Origin: Brevibacillus reuszeri
GTDB taxonomy: Bacteria > Bacillota > Bacilli > Brevibacillales > Brevibacillaceae
Assembly: GCF_002897295.1 (NCBI RefSeq)
Contig: NZ_BEXF01000037.1
Span: forward strand, 1 to 37,872
Length of the DNA stretch: 37,872 nt
Direction: 5' to 3'
The position numbers and the translations under genes are program-made. Below are positions 31,722 to 37,872 of this stretch, piece after piece; position 1 is the stretch's first letter; the number at the start of each line of letters is the position of its first letter. A model generated the notes under the pieces. The model had not been told where the DNA came from, made no database searches, and saw nothing but the letters and a program-made list of their open reading frames with translations.

Positions 31722-31941
31722 ATGAGTGGAAACAGGTTCCTTGGTGTTGTATCACGCAAGGATGAAAAGGGAAGTCGGTGAGAATCCGACACGGTCCCGC
31801 CACTGTATGAGGGGAGTCGGCACTATGAGAAGCCACTGATCCATCCGGATTGGGAAGGCATGTGCAGATGATGAGCCTCAAGTCAGGAGACCTGCCTGTT
31901 TCGACGACACTGCTTAACCTACGGGAGATAGGGAGGTGTTA
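31722..31941 (+). promoter_or_regulatory. Cobalamin riboswitch controlling metE
   Basis: Core GTCCCGCCACTGT (31794-31806), B12 box AAGTCAGGAGACCTGCC (31880-31896), and a P13-type hairpin (GACAC at 31906, GTGTT at 31940) with the loop ACCTACGGGAGATAGG, nearly the same as in the nrd riboswitch. It should terminate metE transcription when adenosylcobalamin is abundant. Confidence 0.95.
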
Positions 31942-31967
31942 GGATGCTGTGATCTCAGTGCTTATTT

Positions 31968-32010
31968 GGCATTTCTAACGTTCTTTTTGATCGTTGGAGA
32001 TGCCTTTTTT
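31968..32010 (+). terminator. Riboswitch-controlled terminator before metE
   Basis: GGCATTTCTAACG (31968-31980) pairs with CGTTGGAGATGCC (31992-32004, two G-U pairs), followed by TTTTTT. Confidence 0.9.
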
Positions 32011-32057
32011 GTTGGGTGGACTCAGACATGATCAAGCAAAGAATGGAGAGGAAATTC

Positions 32058-34346
32058 ATGAAAAGCAGCAATTTGGGATATCCACGAATCGGCGAACAGC
32101 GCGAGTGGAAAAAGGCATTGGAATCGTTTTGGGCAGGGGAGCTTGCGGAAAGCGATCTGTTAAAGCAAATGGAGCAAATTCGCCAGCGACACTTGCAAAA
32201 GCAACAAGAAAAAGAAATTGATTTGATTCCAGTCAATGATTTCACATTTTATGACCATATGCTGGACATGGCTGTGATGTTTGGGCTTGTTCCAAAACGG
32301 TATGATTATGATGGAGGGCCTGTTTCGCTTGCTACCTATTTTGCTATAGCTCGGGGAAATGAATCCGCTGTTGCTGGCGAGATGACGAAATGGTTTACGA
32401 CGAACTACCACTACATCGTTCCGGAGTTTGAGGACAGACAACCTGCTGTGACGGAAAACAAACCACTTCTAGCGTACCTCGAGGCGAAAGAGTCACTTGG
32501 TATTCAGGGAAAGCCAGTAATTGTGGGGCCATATACATTTGTAAAATTATCCAAAGGCTACGCACCCGATGATTTTCATCAAACGATTGAGAAAATGGTT
32601 CCGCTCTATATACAAATACTGCACGAGCTGGAGCTGCATGGGGCAGAATGGGTACAGATAGACGAACCTGCCTTTGTCATGGAAGTATCTGCGAATGACC
32701 TATCAGCGATTAAGAGCGTGTACGAACAGCTGAGCCAAGCGCTGCCACATTTGAAGCTCATGCTGCAGACGTACTTTGAAGCCGTGGATTGGTATCAAGA
32801 GCTGGTCGCGCTGCCTGTCCAAGGAATCGGATTGGATCTGATACAAGGCTCCGCGAGAACCCTGACACATCTGCAAACGTATGGTTTTCCCGAGGATAAG
32901 GTACTGGCTGCAGGAATTATTGATGGGCGCAACATTTGGCGATCTTCTCTGGAGGAAAAATGGAGCCTGGTAAAGAGCATCACCGACATTGTTCCCCCTG
33001 AGAGATTATGGCTGCAGCCATCTACGAGTCTCCTGCACGTCCCTGTTACCGTTCAACAAGAGAGTGATCTAGAAGATGAAGTAAAACAAGCTTTCGCATT
33101 TGCAGATGAAAAACTGGGAGAAGTACAGTATTTAGTCCAAGGATTCCGATATGGTAAATATGTTATTTCAAAACAGATTGCGGAAAATGAATCTGCCATC
33201 ATGCGTTTACAGTCGTCGCCCGCACGAAATCGTGTAGAAGTAAAACATGCTTTGGAAAAGCTGGACCAATCCTCAGCAAAGAGAGAGGTGCCGTTCCACG
33301 AACGCCAGGAAATCCAGCAAGCTGCCTGGAATCTCCCCTTGCTTCCAACAACCACGATTGGCAGCTTTCCGCAGACGACTGAAGTTCGCAAGGCTAGACA
33401 ACAGTATAAAAAGGGAGAATGGTCCGCAGATCAGTATGCTTCTTTTATACAGGAGCAGATTAAGGAATGGATTGGCATTCAAGAAGAGATCGGATTGGAT
33501 GTTTTGGTGCATGGGGAGTTTGAGCGAAATGACATGGTCGAATCTTTTGGCGAGAAGCTTGAGGGCTTTGTGTTTACGAAAAACGGTTGGGTCCAGTCCT
33601 ATGGTTCTCGTTGCGTAAAGCCGCCAGTGATTTACGGAGACGTGGAGTTCACCTCCCCGATGACCGTAAAAGAAAGTGTTTACGCCAAGTCATTGACTCA
33701 GAAACCTGTGAAGGGAATGCTCACTGGCCCGGCGACCATTTTAAATTGGTCGTTCGTCCGGGATGATGTCTCCCGCAAAGAGGTTTGCGAGCAAATCGCT
33801 TTGGCTCTGCGAAAAGAAGTAGAGGCACTCGAAGCAGCAGGTATCCATATTATTCAGGTAGACGAGCCAGCCTTGCGCGAAGGACTGCCCCTCAAGGCAG
33901 AAGACAGAGAGGGCTATCTGGATTGGGCAGTCAAGGCATTCCGCATCGCTACATCATCTGTGCAACCGACTACGCAAATTCACACGCATATGTGCTATTG
34001 CGAGTTCCATGACTTCATCGACGTCATTAGCGAGCTAGATGCAGATGTCATATCGATCGAGACTTCGCGCAGTCACGGGGAACTGGTTTCCGTGTTTGAG
34101 ACTTGCACCTACGATAAAGGGATTGGACTGGGAGTATACGATATTCACAGCCCACGCGTTCCTGCTGTCGCCGAGATGGAACAAATGGTGAGCCGCGCGC
34201 TTCAGGTGCTTCCACCATCACAGTTTTGGATCAATCCCGATTGCGGGCTCAAGACTCGTGGCATTCGGGAAACGATTGCATCGTTAAAAAATATGGTAGA
34301 AGCTACACATGTGGTCCGTAACCGTTTGTCTGCACCAAAATCCTAA
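32058..34346 (+). CDS. metE: Cobalamin-independent methionine synthase MetE
   Basis: 762 residues from the ATG at 32058 with GGAGAGGAAATTC upstream; the open frame from 32016 has no such site and begins next to the terminator. MetE transfers the methyl group of 5-methyltetrahydropteroyltri-glutamate to homocysteine. The zinc ligands H644 and C646 (THMCYCEF), E668 (ISIETSRS) and C729 (NPDCGLKTR) are all present. The N-terminal half starts LGYPRIGEQREWKKALE as in other MetE proteins. A thioesterase gene follows after 19 bases and may share the transcript. Confidence 0.97.
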   Translation: MKSSNLGYPRIGEQREWKKALESFWAGELAESDLLKQMEQIRQRHLQKQQEKEIDLIPVNDFTFYDHMLDMAVMFGLVPKRYDYDGGPVSLATYFAIARGNESAVAGEMTKWFTTNYHYIVPEFEDRQPAVTENKPLLAYLEAKESLGIQGKPVIVGPYTFVKLSKGYAPDDFHQTIEKMVPLYIQILHELELHGAEWVQIDEPAFVMEVSANDLSAIKSVYEQLSQALPHLKLMLQTYFEAVDWYQELVALPVQGIGLDLIQGSARTLTHLQTYGFPEDKVLAAGIIDGRNIWRSSLEEKWSLVKSITDIVPPERLWLQPSTSLLHVPVTVQQESDLEDEVKQAFAFADEKLGEVQYLVQGFRYGKYVISKQIAENESAIMRLQSSPARNRVEVKHALEKLDQSSAKREVPFHERQEIQQAAWNLPLLPTTTIGSFPQTTEVRKARQQYKKGEWSADQYASFIQEQIKEWIGIQEEIGLDVLVHGEFERNDMVESFGEKLEGFVFTKNGWVQSYGSRCVKPPVIYGDVEFTSPMTVKESVYAKSLTQKPVKGMLTGPATILNWSFVRDDVSRKEVCEQIALALRKEVEALEAAGIHIIQVDEPALREGLPLKAEDREGYLDWAVKAFRIATSSVQPTTQIHTHMCYCEFHDFIDVISELDADVISIETSRSHGELVSVFETCTYDKGIGLGVYDIHSPRVPAVAEMEQMVSRALQVLPPSQFWINPDCGLKTRGIRETIASLKNMVEATHVVRNRLSAPKS

Positions 34347-34365
34347 CACGTGAGGAGTTGGACAG

Positions 34366-34842
34366 ATGCTTGAGACATCTTGCCCCGTTCAGCAGTCCAG
34401 AACCTATTTGACAGACCTCGTATTTCCGCCGGATACGAACCACCACAACACCATTTTCGGAGGAAAAGTGATGGCGTATGTGGACAAGATTGCTTGCATC
34501 GCCGCGATGCGACACTGCCGAAAGCCGGTCGTTACCGTGTCCAGCGATTCCTTTGACTTCCTGGCACCAATCAAAACGGGAGAGGCAATCAATTTGGAGG
34601 CATATGTAACATGGACACATCGCACTTCCATGGAGGTATTCGTCAAGGTAGAATCAGAGAATCTTTTGACGGGGACAAAGCAAATGACTGCAAGAGCTTA
34701 TTTGACCATGATTGCCCTCGATGACCAAGGGAAACCGACTCTCGTCCCATCTGTCATACCCGAAACAGAGGAAGAGAAGCTCCAGCACGAAAAAGCCAAA
34801 GAGCGTTATGAGCTGAGACGGAAACGTAAAGCAGAAGTGTAA
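34366..34842 (+). CDS. Acyl-CoA thioesterase, YkhA/cytosolic hotdog type
   Basis: 158 residues with one hotdog fold. The family pattern FPPDTNHHNTIFGGKVMAYVDKIACIAAMRH (about residues 20-49) contains the conserved N-x-x-x-T-x-FGG and active-site Asp; VTVSSDSFDFLAPIKTGEAI and LTGTKQMTARAYLTMIAL follow. It hydrolyses acyl-CoA thioesters. The charged C-terminal tail (EEEKLQHEKAKERYELRRKRK) is usual for this group. The RBS is GTGAGGAGTTGGACAG. The position after metE is probably operon read-through, not a functional link. Confidence 0.88.
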   Translation: MLETSCPVQQSRTYLTDLVFPPDTNHHNTIFGGKVMAYVDKIACIAAMRHCRKPVVTVSSDSFDFLAPIKTGEAINLEAYVTWTHRTSMEVFVKVESENLLTGTKQMTARAYLTMIALDDQGKPTLVPSVIPETEEEKLQHEKAKERYELRRKRKAEV

Positions 34843-34866
34843 AACGAGAATACGATTACTCGAAAG

Positions 34867-34896
34867 CCCTCATCTAAAAACGGGATGAGGGTTTTT
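34867..34896 (+). terminator. Terminator after the thioesterase gene
   Basis: CCCTCATC (34867-34874) pairs with GATGAGGG (34884-34891), followed by TTTTT. Confidence 0.9.
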
Positions 34897-34903
34897 CATG
34901 TCG

Positions 34904-34932
34904 TTTACTGTTTCTTCCGTCTCAACTATAAT
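34904..34932 (+). promoter_or_regulatory. Promoter of the radical-SAM/AAA+ operon
   Basis: TTTACT (34904-34909), 17 bases, TATAAT (34927-34932), 48 bases before the first start codon. Confidence 0.6.
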
Positions 34933-34979
34933 ATGTTTAGGAAAAAAATAGATAATGTTATTCTAGGAGCTGCATTTGG

Positions 34980-35960
34980 ATGAATCCTCAAGATGAAGTC
35001 GTACACGAAATTAGAAAGAAAATGAAAACTTTATGGAATTCGATTATTTTCTTTGGTCTTATTGCTATTTTGGGAATATTTCTGAAAAAGCTTATCATTA
35101 CTTTCCTTGGCTTATTGTTGGTGGTTCCTTGCATCTGGGCACTAAGTAAGTTTAAAAAGACACTCCAAAATGAAATGGCTGACTATCAACCAGGAAAAGG
35201 CTTCGGATTTTTTCGGAAAACAGGAGAACAAAAGATCAAATACATTACATATGCGCAGTTTGGAGTAGCCGGATTAGTTGTTCTTTGCCTTTTCCTGAAC
35301 ATTGCCACACTCCAAGCAATCGTAACCGGTATAATCGGTATTCTCGTTTTCCAATACATGTTCAAAAAAAGAATAACCCTGCATACCAAAATTGACGATG
35401 CGTCGCTATTTGAGCTGGAAGAGCTCGGATTCATTTCCTCAAAAGATATCGTGAAGGCTTTGTACAAGGACTTCGAAAGCTGGAGCAACGTGAAGCCCGG
35501 TAACAAGATTTTTCTGGTAAAGCAAGACGCTCTTGTGTGTGTAATTATACAGGACAAGCAAGAAGCAATTCGCGTGGAGTGCCGTCTTCGTGACATTAAG
35601 AAGCTGGGCTTGCTAGGCAGCGGCAAAGAAGGGGAAGGATTATTGCTCTTAATTGGCACAGCCCAAAATGAAGTGGTTCGATTAAAAATGGACGGTAGCA
35701 GCTTTCAAGACTCCCCGGAGCAATTTATGACTCACTTCTTACACGCATTGGATGAAGCGCTGCTTTCCAAACCAGTGACGATGGAAAGAGATAGTAGGCA
35801 TAGCCGCCATATCGACCAGATGGGACCTGCTGCGACAAGAATGCTTGAAAAGCCCCAGCAAATTACGATTCGCGAGCTGGACTTTGAGAGTATTCATGAG
35901 GGAGAAAATCGAAACCAAGTCCAATCAAACAAGTACAATGGGCGTCATATAGACTTGTAA
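34980..35960 (+). CDS. Membrane protein of unknown function, first gene of the radical-SAM/AAA+ operon
   Basis: 326 residues; ATG at 34980 with AGGAGCTGCATTTGG upstream. Two hydrophobic pairs lie at about residues 18-55 (SIIFFGLIAILGIFL, ITFLGLLLVVPCIWAL) and 90-125 (FGVAGLVVLCLFLNI, IVTGIIGILVFQYMF). The C-terminal 190 residues are soluble and presumably cytoplasmic: a strand-rich part with NKIFLVKQDALVCVIIQDKQEAIRVECRLRDIKKLGLL, then a polar tail (MERDSRHSRHIDQMG). No family is recognised. It is 15 bases from the radical-SAM gene and so likely cotranscribed with it and the AAA+ gene. Confidence 0.75.
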   Translation: MNPQDEVVHEIRKKMKTLWNSIIFFGLIAILGIFLKKLIITFLGLLLVVPCIWALSKFKKTLQNEMADYQPGKGFGFFRKTGEQKIKYITYAQFGVAGLVVLCLFLNIATLQAIVTGIIGILVFQYMFKKRITLHTKIDDASLFELEELGFISSKDIVKALYKDFESWSNVKPGNKIFLVKQDALVCVIIQDKQEAIRVECRLRDIKKLGLLGSGKEGEGLLLLIGTAQNEVVRLKMDGSSFQDSPEQFMTHFLHALDEALLSKPVTMERDSRHSRHIDQMGPAATRMLEKPQQITIRELDFESIHEGENRNQVQSNKYNGRHIDL

Positions 35961-35975
35961 GAGGAAGGGAGTCCC

Positions 35976-36542
35976 ATGTCACTTCGGTTACGTGTTCATG
36001 ACATTTGTCCATACAGCCGTGTAAATGGGCCGGGCGTACGTGCTGTTCTCTGGGTGCAGGGATGCTCAATTGGTTGTAAAGGCTGCTTCAATCCGGATAC
36101 TCATCCAGAAAATCAAAATGGCACCGACTATGATCCAAAGCGACTCGGTGAAGAGCTTGGAAAATTAGCGGTGGACGGGGTGACGGTATCTGGCGGTGAG
36201 CCGTTAGATCAGCCTGAGCCATTAGTAGCCATGATGCAAGCTTTTCGCCAGTCGCATGGTGGAACTGCTCTGCTCTATACGGGCTATACGGTCGATTCGA
36301 TTTTACGGTGCGATCGGAAGCGCAAAGCATTGCTACAATTTGATGCGGCGATTGCCGGCCCATACCAATACCATTCGAATGAAATTTGGCAGGGCAAAAA
36401 ACTGGTGTTGCTAACGGCTCGAATTACAGCAGATGAGCTACAGCCAGAAAGAAAAATAGAATTCGTTGGTAGGGAGAATTCATTACATGTAACGGGCTTT
36501 CCTACAGCTCAAATCAAGACGTTGGTACAAAGCATGTTGTAG
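35976..36542 (+). CDS. NrdG-like radical SAM / 4Fe-4S single-cluster protein
   Basis: 188 residues. The cluster motif is C30-x3-C34-x2-C37 (QGCSIGCKGCFNPDTH), which binds a 4Fe-4S cluster and S-adenosylmethionine. GVTVSGGEPLDQPEPL carries the SGGEP motif, and LLYTGYTVDSIL follows, as in glycyl-radical-enzyme activases such as NrdG. The family usually activates an anaerobic ribonucleotide reductase (NrdD), but no nrdD lies here. Instead the neighbour is a Ycf46-like ATPase, so it likely belongs to a separate, uncharacterised system. The RBS is AAGGGAGTCCC. Confidence 0.88.
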   Translation: MSLRLRVHDICPYSRVNGPGVRAVLWVQGCSIGCKGCFNPDTHPENQNGTDYDPKRLGEELGKLAVDGVTVSGGEPLDQPEPLVAMMQAFRQSHGGTALLYTGYTVDSILRCDRKRKALLQFDAAIAGPYQYHSNEIWQGKKLVLLTARITADELQPERKIEFVGRENSLHVTGFPTAQIKTLVQSML

Positions 36543-36560
36543 AAGCGGGGGATCATAGGA

Positions 36561-37784
36561 ATGCTGCAAGAATTCATTAAAGAAGTAGAATATCTAATTC
36601 GCGCACGATATAGCATACTCTATATTTTTACAGCCGAAGAGGAACGTGCTCTCGATGTTTTTCAAGGGATTAGTGCAAATCTAAACAAGCGGATCATCAC
36701 GTGGACTGTGACAAAAGGACTTGTTTTGAACGGCGAGGAGCTCGATCCAAAGAGCACAGATTTTCGTATCGCTTTAGAGCAGGCGGAAGATCTGGCTAAA
36801 GAGCCAACGCTGTTTATCTGGTGTGATTTGCATCCGTATTTGCGAGACGCAAATTCCATACGAAGATTTAGGGAATTTGCCCAAAAAATCAGGACAGGTT
36901 ACCCATCTAATGCGATTGTCATCTCCCCAACCATAGAAATTCCAATTGAGCTTCAAAAAGAAATCACGATTCTGGATTTGCCTTTGCCTGATTTGGAAGA
37001 GGTAAAACAAATTATTCTCAGCTTTACGGATGCGTATAAAGGGCATCCGGGTATAAAAATTGATCAATCTCCAGCTGTAATAGAAGCATTGGCTCGAGCT
37101 GCTGTCGGGCTATCACAATCTGAAGTGGAAAATTGTCTGGCAAAAGCACTCGTGAAGAATCGAGGCATCTCCGAGGATGACGTTTCCACGATATTGGAAG
37201 AGAAGAAACAGATCGTCAGAAAATCGGGCATCTTGGAGTATATCTCAACGGAATCCCAAAGCCTCGACCAAATCGGTGGCTTAGAAAATCTGAAGCGCTG
37301 GCTGATCAAACGAAAGTCGTCTTATTTAGTCGAAGCGAGAGAGTTTGGAATTCAGTGGCCAAAAGGGGTAATGCTTGTAGGGGTACCCGGTTGCGGAAAG
37401 AGTCTTTGTGCCAAAAGCGTAGCTGCTGCATGGCAAATGCCTTTGCTGCGATTGGATTTGGGACGTGTCTTTGCAGGAATTGTCGGCTCCTCTGAAGCCA
37501 ACATGCGCTCCGCTCTGATGATGTGTGAGGCGGTGTCACCTTCGATTGTCTGGATTGATGAAATCGAAAAGGCTCTTTCGGGTATTGGCCATAGTGCGTC
37601 AGATGGCGGTATCGCAACACGAATTTTTGGTACGCTATTGACATGGATGCAGGAGAAGAAAAGTCCAGTATTTGTTTTTGCCACAGCGAATAAAATTGAG
37701 CAGCTCCCTGCTGAATTGCTGCGTAAAGGGCGGTTTGACGAAATCTTTGTGCGCCCAGACGGGCTGCATCGCATTGCTGCTTAA
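36561..37784 (+). CDS. Ycf46-like AAA+ ATPase, 5' exon interrupted by a group II intron
   Basis: The frame reads 407 codons, but only residues 1-396 belong to the ATPase; codons after 37748 are intron sequence ending in a chance stop. The N-terminal 250 residues form the Ycf46-specific domain (FIKEVEYLIRARYSILYIFT...). Then comes the AAA+ core: Walker A G274-V-P-G-C-G-K-S281, Walker B W331-I-D-E334, and the ATANKIEQLPAELLRKGRFDEIF region with the arginine-finger box. In relatives GRFDEIF is followed by FVDLP and a helical lid; here it is followed by GTGCGCC. The break falls exactly after codon F396 (phase 0). Function of bacterial Ycf46-like ATPases is not established. Confidence 0.88.
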   Translation: MLQEFIKEVEYLIRARYSILYIFTAEEERALDVFQGISANLNKRIITWTVTKGLVLNGEELDPKSTDFRIALEQAEDLAKEPTLFIWCDLHPYLRDANSIRRFREFAQKIRTGYPSNAIVISPTIEIPIELQKEITILDLPLPDLEEVKQIILSFTDAYKGHPGIKIDQSPAVIEALARAAVGLSQSEVENCLAKALVKNRGISEDDVSTILEEKKQIVRKSGILEYISTESQSLDQIGGLENLKRWLIKRKSSYLVEAREFGIQWPKGVMLVGVPGCGKSLCAKSVAAAWQMPLLRLDLGRVFAGIVGSSEANMRSALMMCEAVSPSIVWIDEIEKALSGIGHSASDGGIATRIFGTLLTWMQEKKSPVFVFATANKIEQLPAELLRKGRFDEIFVRPDGLHRIAA

Positions 37785-37872
37785 GCAGCTAGGCTATACC
37801 AACATTTGCCTATCACCAGCCGACTACCCGTGAAAGGAAACTGACGCGGTGACTGGAGCATGTCGGACAAAG
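37749..37872 (+). mobile_element. 5' end of a group II intron, running off the window
   Basis: The segment begins GTGCGCCCAGACGGG, the consensus 5' end of bacterial group II introns (Ll.LtrB starts GUGCGCCCAGAUAGGG). Domain I-like hairpins follow: GCTGCTTAAGCAGC, TAGGC...GCCTA, and a long arm CCGAC...GTCGG (about 37819-37866) enclosing GTGAAAGGAAAC and GGAGCA. This parallels the GCCAACC...AAAGCGAAAGC...GAGCA...GGUUGG element of Ll.LtrB as I recall it. The reverse transcriptase gene and the 3' end lie outside the window. Confidence 0.85.

Noticed and set aside
35186..35659. 157-codon minus-strand frame
   Set aside because: Shadow of the membrane protein gene at 34980, with no ribosome binding site.
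35976..36542. Assignment of the radical-SAM protein as NrdG of an anaerobic ribonucleotide reductase
   Set aside because: No nrdD is adjacent and the gene is operonic with a Ycf46-like ATPase; kept as NrdG-like only.
36561..37784. ATPase gene as a naturally complete 407-residue protein, or one truncated by a simple frameshift
   Set aside because: Neither other plus-strand frame after 37748 restores the expected FVDLP continuation, and the new sequence starts with the group II intron consensus.

Overview
The window looks like chromosomal DNA of an aerobic, endospore-forming Firmicute of the Brevibacillus/Paenibacillaceae kind. The indicators are strong AGGAGG-type ribosome binding sites, many TTG/GTG starts, a Tlp-type small acid-soluble spore protein, a YhcN/YlaJ-type lipoprotein, a T-box upstream of ileS, two cobalamin riboswitches and an anti-TRAP homologue. 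The genus is inferred from gene content, not from a search. No rRNA, tRNA, CRISPR array or prophage is visible.

Layout. Positions 1-6.6 kb hold single genes: a YitT-family membrane protein, a BASS/ACR3-like transporter, an ADP-ribosylglycohydrolase, a GNAT acetyltransferase, two exported proteins, RidA, an anti-TRAP (RtpA)-like zinc protein, and a two-gene unit coding a mini-WYL protein and a LexA-type winged helix. From 6.7 to 10.1 kb lies ileS (long, eukaryote-like type) with its T-box. A gene-poor stretch at 10.4-11.0 kb carries four intrinsic terminators and a probable small RNA. Positions 11-14 kb hold a spore-type lipoprotein, a second BASS transporter and a wHTH + YolD-like pair whose promoter is almost a copy of the one at 6.0 kb. 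glpD follows. Positions 16.1-20.9 kb are a four-gene operon (M81 peptidase, GNAT, serine hydrolase, M55 D-aminopeptidase) that fits breakdown of D-amino-acid-containing peptides. Then come a repeat-rich CotG-like protein, a membrane-anchored glycerophosphodiesterase, small genes, tlp, and mnmA with two followers.

From 26.3 to 34.8 kb two cobalamin riboswitches precede B12-independent enzymes: class Ib ribonucleotide reductase (nrdI-nrdE-nrdF) and cobalamin-independent methionine synthase (metE). With ample B12 both should be switched off, presumably in favour of B12-dependent isoenzymes encoded elsewhere. A SUKH/SMI1-type gene lies between them.

The right end (34.9-37.87 kb) is an operon of unknown function: a membrane protein, an NrdG-like radical-SAM protein and a Ycf46-like AAA+ ATPase. 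The ATPase reading frame appears to be interrupted, exactly between two codons, by a group II intron whose 5' end starts at 37749 and runs off the window. This interrupted radical-SAM/AAA+ operon is the most unusual part of the window.
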